Below, in pieces: positions 22,776 through 34,006 of a stretch of 64,000 nucleotides of DNA. This DNA comes from Heterobilharzia americana (taxonomy: Eukaryota > Platyhelminthes > Trematoda > Strigeidida > Schistosomatidae). Every line of letters starts with the position of its first letter. Position 1 is the first letter of the stretch. The notes below the pieces were generated by a model. It made no database searches. It was not told where the DNA came from and worked only from the letters and a program-made list of their open reading frames with translations. A program made the position numbers and the translations under genes. The DNA lies in contig OX104127.1 of NCBI GenBank assembly GCA_944470555.2, forward strand, positions 158,075,276-158,139,275, given 5' to 3'.

Positions 22776-23620
22776 GTACCTGCAAATACCCGCATATATC
22801 AATATAGGTGGAATAATTCGAACCAGTAAAACAGCGCAGAATTGCATGCAAATTAGTAAATGTTCATGGTTGTTTATTGATTATAGTTTTCATGGTTAGT
22901 AATCAGTACCTCAGACGAACAATATTTCAATGACGATATTTAATTTCGGTTTATCGCTTGTCATAAGACAAAGCGAAATATTTGAACGTTACTAGTGTGG
23001 GATGAAAAGAGAAGAGGTTCATTGCTGTACTGTTTAGTATAAACTTGAATAGTGATTTCTAATCATTTTGAAAGAGTAGAATTCCTAAGGTCAACTCTGC
23101 CTTATTGCCTCTTTTTTAGATATGATCAGTGATAGTTATCCGTTGGTATATGATGATCAATGAATGTGACAATCGAGTGAAACCTTGGGTGATTAAAGAT
23201 AAGTTAAGATTTGTTCAGCACCTGAGTATTGTAGTTCATTTAATAGAGTTGTGAACCGATTAAATGGAGGCTTAAAGTTCCAATGCAGGTGTTTATTTTA
23301 TTCTCAATTATTACTTCGAATCAACTAACAATGTAGCGTAATTATCTACTAGTATTGTAGTGGGCATTGCTGATAACAATGGATATAAGTAGTATATGTT
23401 ATGAGGGTGGCAGGAATCATAGGGGATTATCAGCAATGGGTAAGGTTTCTGCCAAGAGCAACGCGAGGAATAACGCAGGCGTATTACAGTGGGTGCTGCT
23501 GATGAGAATGTATAAATAGCAGATCAAAAGCAAATCGAGAGAGGAACAGAACAGGAAACGTAGCACATTTGCAATGATTGGGTTAGTGCAAGGTGCACCA
23601 TATGTATTGTTGACATGCCT
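22775..23620. other. No gene recognised
   Basis: AT-rich unique-looking spacer. The minus-strand open frame at 23417-23626 has no recognisable domain. Confidence 0.45.
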
Positions 23621-23624
23621 TAGC

Positions 23625-23775
23625 AAGGCGTATCTGTAGCCGCGGTGGAACTGATATATCTTCCGAGATTAAAATCCGCTTAATCCAGTGTTGAAGTCGT
23701 GGACGTTACCACTGAGGTGTTCTGGCCAAGGTTGATTTCCTATAGAAGTGAAGGATTCAATAAGTCGATTTGATA
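23625..23775 (-). repeat. SINE family gamma copy
   Basis: A minus-strand gamma head and flanking block. It matches the copies at 395-592 and 24940-25030 in the 'ggaactgatat' and tRNA-like segments. No ribozyme part remains. Confidence 0.55.
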
Positions 23776-23919
23776 TGTGTGTTCAAATTTCAGGGGTCGG
23801 AAAGACCAGTTTCACCGGGGCTACAGATATGCTATGATGATGAGTGTCAGCAATCACAAAACTTAGGTGAAGTAGGCTTCCAGTCGACTATCTCAAACCA
23901 ACTATGCATAGTAAATATG

Positions 23920-24335
23920 TTTAGTGTTACTGCTTGTATTATACGGTCGTTGATTGGACCGAATTGATTGGTCTCTATCGGCATATGGGCTCCTGTGAGG
24001 TGGTGTATTGGATAGCGCTGTGGCGTTTGAAGCGATCGCTCCCGAGTCAGAATCCCAGTGGGAACAACATCTGGGCTCCAAGAACTGTCCCTCCATTCCT
24101 CAAAAAAGACACCAACACGCAACACGGTATGATATAGAAACAATTATACTAAAAACTATAGCCGTTGTACAAGAAGTGGCTTTCATAGCTCGGTGGTGTA
24201 GTGGATAACGCCCTAACGTTTGAAGCGATCGCTCGCTAGTTGAAATCCTGGTGGGAACAACATCACTCACTGAGAGACAGGTACATCCAGCTGACGAGTC
24301 CCAAATAGGACGAAATGAGCCTTCAAAAGAATGAT
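23920..24335. repeat. SINE family alpha, divergent pair plus second plus copy
   Basis: A minus-oriented alpha tail (about 23925-23998) abuts a plus-oriented tRNA-like head (about 23996-24080). A further plus-oriented copy follows with a head at about 24190-24255 and a hammerhead first half at about 24285-24316. That copy keeps CTGACGAG, stem II and CGAAA. The cleavage triplet and closing strand of stem I are lost, so it cannot self-cleave. Confidence 0.65.
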
Positions 24336-24689
24336 ATAATTATTCGATATTTCTCCCGATGAGAGTCACTGCTGTTAAACCTGTCGATCAGCAGAGTCTA
24401 ATGCCGCCATCATTTCGGGAAATGCAGTTGGTATCGAGTGTCAGTAAGTGTGTCCATGTTTCAGAGTACACAATAAATTTTTCAATCAATGTCATTCTTT
24501 CATTGTCTTTACAAGGAGATACCGTTACTTGATGCATATTGCCAACAAAGAGGAAGGCCGAATCTATATAGTAATAATGATAAATTTCAGTATGGAAGTG
24601 GGGCCAAAGAGGTTGAACATGAAGGCAGTTACTCAACGATGACAGTGGATGGAGCTCGCGCTACATCCTGAACTGACAGACGTATGAAA

Positions 24690-24890
24690 TATGAACCACT
24701 GGTTTCCGGCTCAGTGGTTCAATGGCCACAGAAAATGAAAGTTCTGGGTTCAATCTTCAGCTGGGTAAGGAAGTGAGTACACACTGCTGAGGAGTCCTAT
24801 ACTAGGACGAAACAGCTGTCCAGTTCTCCCAGGCCTTCACTGTTCCTCCACTTGATGTCTATCTATGATGAATATCAACCAGAAATAATA
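24690..24890 (+). repeat. SINE family beta copy
   Basis: A complete layout on the plus strand: tRNA-like head (about 24705-24765), hammerhead (24781-24826) and 3' tail with 'cctccacttgatgtc' near 24845. Confidence 0.75.
24781..24826 (+). ncRNA. Hammerhead ribozyme in beta SINE
   Basis: The core residues CTGAGGAG, CGAAA and GTC are all intact. Stem II is GTCC...GGAC with a short loop and stem III is an 8-base palindrome. Stem I (ACACTG with CAGTTC) has one mismatch. Among the copies in the window this is one of the better candidates for activity. Confidence 0.75.
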
Positions 24891-24939
24891 TATTTATCCA
24901 AACTCTGTATGGAATGAACAGCCGATGAAAATATATATT

Positions 24940-25275
24940 ACATGGAAACTGATATCCCGCCGGAGATTTGAATCTGCGTCATTCCGTGTTGTAGTCGGCA
25001 ACGTTACGACTGTGCTATCACTGAGCTTGATGCTCACATCGCAAAATGATCAACAGAATTTGGTTGACACTCAGAGCTAGACAACATGAGACTAGTTGCT
25101 CTCCAGTGACCAATGAATTTACCTAATTCAGTCCTATAGGAGCTCAGTCGCGGCCTTAATAGCTCTATGGTAACGTCACTAACTTCACCACTGAGTGACT
25201 TGGGTTCTGGTCTCACAGAGGACATTAGTTCCTTGCTGATGAGTGCAAAAAGCATGAAACCTAGTTTAAACAGAC
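24940..25275. repeat. SINE family gamma, divergent inverted pair with hammerhead-like core
   Basis: The minus copy lies at about 24940-25035 and the plus copy at about 25095-25275. The plus copy has a tRNA-like head (about 25150-25215) followed by CTGATGAG at 25236-25243, a GTGC/GCAT stem II and GAAA. The cleavage triplet and stem I closure are not convincing, so the ribozyme is called only as hammerhead-like. Confidence 0.55.
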
Positions 25276-25279
25276 CTTC

Positions 25280-25905
25280 CCACCGATTATTATTTGTCCC
25301 ATGGGTTCCTAATGGAACATAGGGATTCAGTAGTACGCTTTCAGTGCACTCTCTTCTCTGCAAACTTTTGAACCTGTCTCCACGAAAGCCAGAAGCTCTC
25401 ATTTCTTCATCGTGCGATCTCCTCCATGTCACCCTCACCTCGGACGTCCAACTCGTCGCTTCCGATCTGGGTTCCGCTCGAGTTCCTGGCCTGACGCGTG
25501 ATGTCCCCAGTTGGCCCTCTCAGTGTATACCTAATCCATCTCCACTCTCTGCTTCTTCAGGTTAATGAACGCCTGTCTTCCTGTCTTTCCGATCCTGGCT
25601 GCTTTGACGTCCTCGTCTGTGCACCTCTAGTTGAAACAGCGCTTCCTAGCCTACGTAGGTGAAGGGGGCTACTTCCTTTAAGTTAATCCCGTTGATGGTG
25701 ATTGGTGTTTGTTGTTGTTGGTTGGGTATCTTCATCACCTCTGTCTTCTGTACGTTCACCTGAAGGAAGTGCCGTCTTCACTGCCCTGCGTCTTCTGTTA
25801 ACTTGTTAGTTTTCGCGTGTATATCTTCAAGTTTGTGTGACATTAAACACAAGTGATCGGCCAAATCCAAATCTTCTAGCTTTTTCTCTGCGGTCCATCC
25901 TACAC
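25280..25905 (-). mobile_element. RTE-like LINE family A, 3' end with internal deletion
   Basis: A minus-strand copy containing the catalytic-region end (about 25840-25900) and the 3' end (25285-25540). About 330 bases between them, relative to other copies, are missing near 25555. The frame is broken. Confidence 0.75.
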
Positions 25906-26975
25906 ATTACTTCCAACCAAACTGACATTCATCAACTTCTGTATTGATCAAAAATTGATTTATTGTTAACAAATATTCTTTTACTGAATGTATCTGAAGT
26001 TTGAATACCAATAGTGATATTGTAGACGATATTCTGAAGCATTCATCGATGAATGCCGTTACGAGAGAGAATGTTCTATGCGGGGACTTAACGAATCTCA
26101 TATATTCGTTATCCAATGATGAATACCTGGGAATTAGCAATACTGGCTGCTTTAGCGTGTGGAAATCAGTTTACTTGCTTCTATGGAACTAGGTGTATTG
26201 GTATCTACCACAGAGATAGATTGTACAACGTGAAGGTTAGGACTTTTCGACATGATGCAGTTAAAGGTGAATTTAGATCAAAAGTCCCATTCTACAACAA
26301 ATAGTCGACAGAGGACAAACTATTTTAAAAGATTTGTTTCTTGCAGTTTATAGAAATAAAAAGGAGCTTTTGAAAGCTTTGAGTAAACCTGTGCTATGCA
26401 TTATTAAAGATTAAATTAAACGGATATGGAAGACAGAATTGTTTATTTCCTAAGGCTTTTACGTAGTCTTTCAACTCATTTATTGATTTGTTGTTCTGGA
26501 CACTGTTGCTACTTTCACTGATAGTTATTTCAGCATTCTCTTAAGTATTCTTCATTTCCACTCATACTGAATCTGATCCAGTTGGTGAAATACTACAGAG
26601 TAACCTGAATGGTTTCCAACTACTTAATTTGTTCAGAAGTAGTAACTTTTACTAGAGATAACACCTTGTGATCTTGGTTATAAAAAGTAGTTTTCATCAG
26701 AAACTTTGCTAACTCCACAAATTGTTCAGTCTTACATGAAATCTATAATGACGCCCCCGATTATAACACTTGTTGACTCTGTAAGGGAGAAAGGCAGTGA
26801 TCATCATCTTCCTGGAGATTTCAGATACACTTCATTGACTATTACCAGGAAGTATGAAGCTGAATTCCTGTCAACCATCTTCAACCATCTAACATCAGTT
26901 CAACTGCTTATTTATTTCAAGAAATATCAACATCAACTACTGTTGAACAATCAATAACGAGAATTAATCAGTCAA
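25905..26975. other. No gene recognised
   Basis: AT-rich sequence with overlapping short frames (for example 26001-26192 and 26116-26304). I see no domain, splice structure or repeat homology that would support a gene. Confidence 0.4.
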
Positions 26976-27027
26976 TAGGTACGAGGTTCGAGTCTCAGTG
27001 GGAACAACATCACTGGGGTATAAGTAC

Positions 27028-27072
27028 ATCCAGCTGACGAGTCCTAAATAGGAAGAAATGCACGTCCTGGAT
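27028..27072 (+). ncRNA. Hammerhead ribozyme, alpha dimer unit 1
   Basis: ATCCAG, CTGACGAG, a short stem II, GAAA (preceded by A instead of C), a short stem III, GTC and CTGGAT are in order. Stem I is a perfect 6 bp. The only weak point is the closing pair of stem II. Confidence 0.65.
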
Positions 27073-27357
27073 TCTTCTACTACCCATAACGAACCAATCA
27101 AGTTGCCATAATTAATATTCAGGCAATATTGAGGCATACGCATAGGAGCCCATATGCCAATAGAGGTCAAACAATTCGATCCAACACAACAAACAACGGA
27201 GAATAACAAGTATGTGAATAAATAGTAATAACTACTACCCGTTGTACAAGGAGTGGCTATCGTTCCTCCCTGACATAGAGGATAACACCTTGGCGTTTGA
27301 AGCGATGTGTAGGAGCTTCAAATCTCAGTGGGAACAACATCACTGGGTTACAGGTAC

Positions 27358-27398
27358 ATCCAGCTGATGAGTCCCAAATAGGACGAAACACCCATCTG
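27358..27398 (+). ncRNA. Hammerhead ribozyme, alpha dimer unit 2
   Basis: CTGATGAG, the stem II hairpin TCC...GGA and CGAAA are intact. The cleavage triplet is ATC and stem III has decayed. The closing strand CTGAAT leaves one mismatch in stem I. Activity is uncertain. Confidence 0.55.
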
Positions 27399-27639
27399 AA
27401 TTCTTCCGATAGCCATAACCAAACAAATTATCATAATAAATCAGTAATTAATTATAATAAACAATTAAGAATTGAATGTTCAACAATAGAAGTGTTGTTT
27501 TGCTGAAGTTCATTTTTTTCTAAAGGTAAGCAATAAAATAAACGTTTCTTTATCATTGAGTGGATAGATTAAGTAAATATTGAATAAGGTCAAAGGGAGG
27601 GGGGGGGGCAAGTGAATGATTTTTCCTTTTTTTTCTATT

Positions 27640-27645
27640 TTTATT
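27640..27645 (-). promoter_or_regulatory. Candidate poly(A) signal of the NK2 homeobox gene
   Basis: AATAAA on the minus strand about 115 bases after the stop codon at 27761-27763. No competing recognised repeat lies between. Only position and consensus support it. Confidence 0.4.
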
Positions 27646-27760
27646 CACTGTTACAAATATCAGTTGAATACAATATTCTATCAATATATACTTGATATAC
27701 TTAAAGCAATTGGCTGTTTGTAGAGTTCTAAGCAGATGGTCACATTCAATGGATGGATAA

Positions 27761-29254
27761 TTATGTTCCTTTAATTATTGATGAAAAATTTGTAAACCTA
27801 TTGGTTATATTACTACTAGTAATAGTGTTGTTAGTAGTATTATCAGTATTGCTTTCATTATCCTCAGGAATTAATGATTTATACACTGTACAATCTTCAT
27901 TTTTAATAATTTCTTCACATTGACTATCTAAAATTTCTTCATTAACTGGATTATTTAAATTGGATACCGTAGTTAGTGTATTTATTATAGATGAATTTTT
28001 TATCTTATTTGGTGTTGTTGATCTTGTTGACTGAAATAATAGAGAAGATGTTTCATTGAAATCTGATCTAGAATTGAAAAAGGAAGCAGCTGCAACTAAC
28101 TGGCACGGTGTTAAACATCCTGTTGCTGCTGCTGCTGCTGATGATGATGTCACCTTTGAAGGGATTGTTGTTGTTATTGTTAAATTTAATGATTTATTCA
28201 AATTATTTAAGTTTAATTTAATCCAATTTTCATTATTTCCAGTATTATTTTCAATATTCGGACTAGTACTACTAACATCGATATTAGTAGTATTACTCAT
28301 AACAGTAGCAGTAGTAGTAGTAGTAGTAGTACGATCAGTTCCAGTTAAAAAATTTTGTAAATATGATGGTGATGTATTATAATTTGTATAATAATTTGCA
28401 TTTGGAACAAATGGATAACTTGTAAATGGATTATTCATATAATTCCCTGATATCATTTGATGTTGATTCCCTGTTGAATTAGCTAATTCACATAATTTAG
28501 ATCTAGGTGATATATTATCATTTCGTTCATTTTCATATGGTAATTCAATATTACAACATGATATAGGGATTGATGTTGAAAAAGGTAATTGATTCGTTGA
28601 ATAATTGAACATTGAACGACCACTTTGTTTTAATGCATAATTATTAGAATTCAATAGTAAGTCATTATAACCGAAGAAATCAAATGGTGTATCATTAATC
28701 GATTGATGATGATGATGCTGAGGAGGAGGAGGAGAGTGATGTAACTGATTTTGTTGTTGTGACATTGAAACAGGATTCTTAATCAAATGTAATTGACTTC
28801 TATCACAATTGAAATCATTACTATTTCGATTACATATTTGTGATTTTATACGTGGATCAGGACTGTTTAACGTTATTTTTGTATTATCTATTAGTGTATG
28901 CATAATATGTGAATGATTTTCATGCTGATATTCATCAATTGATGAAGATTCTGAACAATTTGATATATCTGAATTAATTGAATGATGATCAGATGAATTA
29001 GGATCAAGTTTACGATGATTTATAGAATTTGTTATATTCATAGATGATGGTAATATTAAGCGATTATCTAATAGATCATTAGTTGTTCGACGATTAACTA
29101 TTGTACTACTCATTGATAAATGATTTGTATTGACTGTATCATTTCGTAGATCCATTGTATTCGGTGTCGACTGATGATCACTGATTGATGATGTCTCTTT
29201 ATCTTTTTGTGCACGTTTACACTTATATCGATGATTTTGAAACCATATTTTCAC
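27761..29254 (-). CDS. NK2-class homeobox gene (Nkx2.1-like), last exon: homeodomain residues 45-60 and C-terminal tail
   Basis: The exon starts after a clear acceptor (TTTCAG, AG at 29256-29255) with V-K-I-W-F-Q-N-H-R-Y-K-C-K-R, which is recognition helix 3 of an NK2 homeodomain; Tyr54 is the class hallmark. Homeodomain position 56, Met in Nkx2.1 as I recall it, is Cys here. The open frame then runs about 480 residues to TAA at 27763-27761. This tail is very rich in Asn, Ser and Thr, with a Thr run near the middle and an Ala run (S-S-S-A-A-A-A-A) about two thirds in. I do not see the NK2-specific domain (VxVPVLV type). The ATG-independent start of this open frame is a splice junction, not a translation start. 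Role: DNA-binding developmental transcription factor in the nucleus. Confidence 0.9.
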   Translation of the reverse strand: MKIWFQNHRYKCKRAQKDKETSSISDHQSTPNTMDLRNDTVNTNHLSMSSTIVNRRTTNDLLDNRLILPSSMNITNSINHRKLDPNSSDHHSINSDISNCSESSSIDEYQHENHSHIMHTLIDNTKITLNSPDPRIKSQICNRNSNDFNCDRSQLHLIKNPVSMSQQQNQLHHSPPPPQHHHHQSINDTPFDFFGYNDLLLNSNNYALKQSGRSMFNYSTNQLPFSTSIPISCCNIELPYENERNDNISPRSKLCELANSTGNQHQMISGNYMNNPFTSYPFVPNANYYTNYNTSPSYLQNFLTGTDRTTTTTTTATVMSNTTNIDVSSTSPNIENNTGNNENWIKLNLNNLNKSLNLTITTTIPSKVTSSSAAAAATGCLTPCQLVAAASFFNSRSDFNETSSLLFQSTRSTTPNKIKNSSIINTLTTVSNLNNPVNEEILDSQCEEIIKNEDCTVYKSLIPEDNESNTDNTTNNTITSSNITNRFTNFSSIIKGT

Positions 29255-29869
29255 CTGAAATGAAATTTAATTTCTTGGTTTTATAAGGATTGATTAATTT
29301 CATACAGGACTCCTAAGCAATGGGTCTCATGATGTTAAAACTATCAGCTTTTATGGTAAATACTGGATTGGATTTCAATAGTGTCCACTTTTCCTTACTT
29401 TTGTCAATTCACTATATTATATGAGAGTAGTTCAACGGTGATCAACTCTTTAAAAGGGTCATAGATACGCTGATCAGTGCTTACAACTTTTCAATCCTTC
29501 TCTAAGCGGTATCATTTCGTCATCAATACTAACTTGATAAAAAGAAATCTATGCCTTCTGAATAGAAAAACTTTTTTACTTAGGGTGAATAAGTTCACAA
29601 GATCTTATATTATGTAAGCAAAACAATAAAACTTCCAGACTGTTTTACTCTAACAGAACTCACGGAAAATGGTTGGCTTTATAGGTAAGTAGACGTATCC
29701 ATATCAGTATGAGTTAACAAATTCACTAGATGATTCTATGCTGGGTTGATTTGCTGAATTACTGAATTCCGAGCAACATCCTTCAGATAACATGAGCTAA
29801 GATACTCAATTATTATTATTATTATTACTTCAAAGCACAGACAAAATATAAAAAATGAAAACAAACTTA

Positions 29870-31125
29870 TTTCTCGCTGGAATCTGAAAGACGAAATGAC
29901 GTCGGTTGCTGAATACCTACGGGAAGACAAGTGGCCGATGTATCTTCCCTGTTCTCGATAAAACCGAAAGTAAGGATGGAGACATGGAATGTCCGCACAA
30001 TGTCTGAAGCTGGCTGGCAAAGTTCCCCAGATTGCAAAAGAGATGAGAAGATATAGTATAGAAGTGTTAGGAATCTGTGGAAGTAAATGGAATGGAAGTG
30101 GACTGTCTAAACTATCAACTGGAGAGGAGTCAATAATCTACTTCAGTGCTGTCACTCAGACGACAACCACGAGCACAGCACACTGGGATTTGGAGTGACT
30201 ATCATGAGGTCCCCAACAGCAAAGAAACCTCTCTCGCATGCAGTGGGAACCAATCTCCTCCTGCAGAATCAGGATCATGTCAGCAAGATTCAACTAAAAG
30301 GAAGGAAAGTCACAATCATACAGTGCTACACTACGCTATGCACCTACAAATATGCAGACAAGTACCAAACAAGAGAAGAAAGAGGAATTATATAGACAAC
30401 TGCAATCAGTACAGGACAAGAATTCAGTTGGCGTTATCAAAATTCTAATGGGTGACATGAATGCCGAACTGGGAGCGGATAACACAGGAAGAGAACTCAT
30501 CATGAGTCAACAGGCATTCGATGAAATGAACGGGAATGCAGAACTGTTTGCAGATTTCTATGCATTCAACGATTTGGTGATTGAAGGCACTCTGTTCAAG
30601 CACAAGGATAGTCACATAGCTACATGGATTTGATTTCACCAGAGGAAACACCGAAATTCAGATAGACTTCGTCTCATTGTGAAGAAAGTCGAGACACAGC
30701 CAGTCTACTGGACACAAGATCAAGGAAGGTGAGCACATGTAGGTGGTTTGCACCACTCACTACCTAGTGCAAGGAACCTACCTCCAAAATCAGGTTGAAA
30801 GCCTTCAATTCAAAGAAGCCGGTGATAGACAATCATAGTTAAAGTTTAACACCCAGAACAGAAACTGCACTGAAGAACGAAACTACAGAGGACATCTCCA
30901 CATCAGCCAACAGTACAAAATGGAAGGCATTGAGGAACATCTCTGAGGAAACTGGTGTAGAACAACACTAAGACTCTTTGAAAGAGATGTGGGACGAAAC
31001 CTGTATAACCGTATTAGCAAGAAATAACAGGACAATGAGTGGATCTCGACGGACACATGGAGTGAAATGGCGACGTGTTACTGAAGCCCTGTCTCACTGG
31101 GAACGCAAGGGGCAAATAATAATCG
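29870..31125 (+). mobile_element. RTE-like LINE, endonuclease part joined to 3' end
   Basis: Plus strand. The N-terminal half of an apurinic-type endonuclease is visible in several frames. It starts with an M-E-T-W-N-V-R-T-M-like region near 29975 and an E-V-L-G-I-C-G-S-K-W block near 30060. It then shows G-D-M-N-A at 30451-30465 and F-N-D-L-V-I near 30565-30585. After about 30990 the sequence jumps to the 3' end (R-R-V-T-E-A-L-x-H-W near 31070, then an AATAATA tail). The whole RT domain is deleted. It is the only copy in the window with endonuclease sequence. Confidence 0.75.
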
Positions 31126-31544
31126 TTAAAAAAATTATAGTGAAGCAATCTGTCTTCGATATGATGATACATGGGATCTATGAGAAATGCACTACTTAAC
31201 TGAAATAAGTAGTATAGGACTGCTTATTTTGGTCCGTAGAGTTGGCTAGCTCAATCAAAGGGATTTAAGTATTCGACAGGCGTCTCACTTATAAGGTGTG
31301 CACCCGGAAACAAAAATATTTTTCTAACCACCCTTATTGTGGCTAGCTGCAATTCCACTGTGCATTAGATCGTATAAAATCCCTTCAGTACTCCGGTTAT
31401 TCGAGGAACTGTAGTGGAAATTTGCATCACGGACTGTATGTGTGAGTGTCTCACAAACACGTGGTCTAAGGTTAGTTCAATAGTCTTCACCTGAACTTAA
31501 GAACAAGTTCTTATGACATCTAGTACAGTCCCACAGGGGATGAA

Positions 31545-31670
31545 TAGCTGAGTGGTGAAATCATTGACTGCTGGACTGAGTGATATGGAGTCGAACCTCA
31601 GGTAGAACATCAGTTCTGTCATGATTGTAGATACACCTTACTGACGATTGTCAACAAGCCCGGAACTCTA
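31545..31670 (+). repeat. SINE family gamma, degenerate copy
   Basis: A plus-strand tRNA-like head (about 31553-31610) with the 'acatcagttctgt' block and a decayed ribozyme region. Assigned to gamma by comparison with 25150-25275 and 43140-43275. Confidence 0.45.
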
Positions 31671-32344
31671 TGTCCACAGCTTCCTGCCGATTGTCTCCAT
31701 TGGAACTTCGCAAGTCACCTCTTGAAGCTAGTCATCAATGATGAATTAGTTACCTGTGTGAAGCTTTCCTCACTTACATCAATAAGAAAGCCATTGGCAG
31801 ACTGGTAACTAATCTTATACTTAAGTAGTCACTGAGCCTACATTGATCGGAAAGATTATGTAACCGTTTAGTGGTTGAGTTAGAATAGCTTTCTTTCAAT
31901 TGTTAGGTTGACAATATGGTTGATCCTGCAGGAATCCATTATCCGTCTAACTGACTAAATGTAACGTGATTGAGAAATTTTGTAAACAAAACTGATTTAT
32001 CATATGGTTTATGCTACGTCATCAGTCATTATTTACGTAATGGATGGAAAAAAAATGCTATTTTTCTCAAATTATTTTTGAGTTTTACTGTTTTGTTATG
32101 ACGTGATCAATCATGATGATAAATTAAACCTTATCGTGTCAACTAATTCAGTTGAAATTTTTTTTATTGTTTTCATATGTTGCTTTAGTGCATATTTACA
32201 TGTACATATCAATGATCGCATTCTAGAATGACAATTCCTCAAGGCAAGATGAGATTTCTCACGAAGTTATAATGAGAAGTAGGCATTGTGCACCATTTGA
32301 TTCTGATCCCACGGCTTAATAGTCTTGTGTTGACCTTAACTTCG

Positions 32345-32465
32345 TGATTTCACTTCCTAGCGGGGTCACGGATATGCACTGCTGAGGAATCTCATACTGG
32401 GATAAAACAGCTATACAGTGCTCTTGAGCTTTCAGTCGTTCTTCAACTCATGTCAGTCCATGATA
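32345..32465 (+). repeat. SINE family beta, degenerate hammerhead part
   Basis: Plus strand, with core CTGAGGAA, GATAAAA in place of CGAAA, ATA in place of GTC, and the beta tail near 32440-32460. Inactive. Confidence 0.55.
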
Positions 32466-32469
32466 TATT

Positions 32470-33190
32470 TCTATTACTATTTGTCCCTTGTGTTTCTAGT
32501 GGAACATACGGCTTCACTAACACGTCGCCAATTCACTCTCTTCTCTCCAGTCTTTTCAACCTGGCTCCACCACTACTCACAGGCTTTCATTTCTTCCTAA
32601 CACCATCTCCATGTCAGTCTCACCTCGTAGGTCCAGCTCGTCGTTTTCCATGCAAGTTCCACTCGAGGGCTTGGCCTGGTCTGGCACGTGATGTCCCCGA
32701 ATGGTTTTTGCAATGTATGTACAGTCCATCTTCATTTTCTCCTGCATATTCGTTGAGCGATGGGTTGTTGGTTGGTTCGGTGCCAGCTAGAGTGAGTTCC
32801 TTGTTGTTTATTCTTTCTAGCCATCTGATCTGATCTTCAGTATCGAGTCAGTGTAGGCGACAGCTATTGATGTATGATGTCTGCAGTTTGTTGGAAATGC
32901 TTTTCGTAACACAAGTCTCTGAGCCATACTGAAGCACTGACTTGACTGAATTAGTGTTGAAAATCCGGATATTGTTCACGCTTTATGCTGAATGCAGAAG
33001 ATCTGCACATGGATTTCAGGTTAATGAACGCCTGCGTCTTCTGTCAACTTGTTAGTTTTCACGTGTATATCTTCAAGTTTGTGTGACATTAAACACAAGT
33101 GATCGGCGAAATCTAAATCTTCTTGGTTCTTTTCCGTGGTCCAGCGTATCCCCCTCTTCTCGCTCCTCATGGTTTCCTGCATGACAGTCG
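32470..33190 (-). mobile_element. RTE-like LINE family A, 3' end with internal deletion
   Basis: Minus strand within intron 2. It contains the catalytic region end (about 33040-33190) and the 3' end (32475-33025), with a deletion between. It inserted next to, or into, the beta SINE tail that ends near 32465. Confidence 0.8.
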
Positions 33191-33439
33191 TAAATTTGCA
33201 CTTATGCAACACTGATAAGTGGTTTTTAGTGACAAGTAGGAAGCTTTTATTGAACTGGAGTTTCTGAAGTAACTCCCTGATGAAACTATAAGTTAATGCC
33301 GTGAGTATGTGATGTTTATTGATTCACTAGTGAGTGAACTGTGTTATCCTCGCAAAGTGAACTACTTAACTCCAGGTGATATTGAACATTTGAGTGTGAT
33401 GAAGGTAATCAGCAGGATACCCTGGTTTTTCTAGGTTCC

Positions 33440-33590
33440 ATGACTTTTCAGTAGGTCGTATGTGCAACGTCGAGGGGACTGATGTCCCACCTGAGATCTA
33501 AACTCACCTCACCTATTGCTGTAATCAACAACGTTATCATCTAACTATTCATGGAGCAAATCAGATTCCTAACAATCTGAGATTCTTTCC
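33440..33590 (-). repeat. SINE family gamma copy
   Basis: A minus-strand gamma head with the 'ggactgatgtcccacctgag' block near 33477-33496. No ribozyme core seen. Confidence 0.5.
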
Positions 33591-34006
33591 TGTTAATTTA
33601 TCTGGTATAAAATACTCGTCTGTATACACACAAATATGATACATATTTATTAATTTTTTCATTATAAGAACAGGAAAGGAGGAACTGCATTTTTGAATTA
33701 AAAAGATTGACTGACATTCATCACAGAATCTGTATCAATTCGATGTGAATTACAGCATGTTTCAACTTGTTGGCATAAGCGTTTCAATCAGTACTTTTTT
33801 TTCTTAGTGAACCTTGAAACTAGTAGATGAAATCAATCATTCTCTTTATAGGCATAAAACTGTTTCATACCTCCATGAACTCTCACTGACGAACGTTTCA
33901 TTATCTAATTGGACAGTATCTACTAAAAGGATGAGATTTCAGATTGACTGATTCTGAGGAGTATATAAAAGGGTAAACATAATGAACGTGTATGTAATCA
34001 GCTTAC

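Larger units (their letters stand above)
26975..27430 (+). repeat. SINE family alpha, head-to-tail dimer
   Basis: Two alpha units follow each other on the plus strand; the hammerhead cores begin at 27034 and 27364, a period of 330 bases. Between them lie the complete tail (about 27073-27215) and the tRNA-like head of the second unit (about 27250-27335). Such tandem units match how Sm-alpha is described as a satellite-like SINE. Confidence 0.75.
29255..34006 (-). other. Intron 2 of the NK2 homeobox gene
   Basis: Donor GTAAGC at 34006-34001 and acceptor TTTCAG ending at 29255, phase 0. It separates homeodomain residues 44 and 45, a position used in many NK-class homeobox genes. It contains a LINE fragment at 29870-31125, SINE remnants near 31545, 32345 and 33440, and another LINE 3' end at 32470-33190. 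Confidence 0.85.

Noticed and set aside
22519..22851. Minus-strand frames with His/Pro runs
   Set aside because: They translate the (GGT)n expansion of the family D LINE on the wrong strand.
28056..28382. Open frame on the plus strand opposite the homeobox tail
   Set aside because: It is the antisense shadow of the Thr/Ala-rich coding stretch; its Val-rich tract comes from reading the trinucleotide run backwards.
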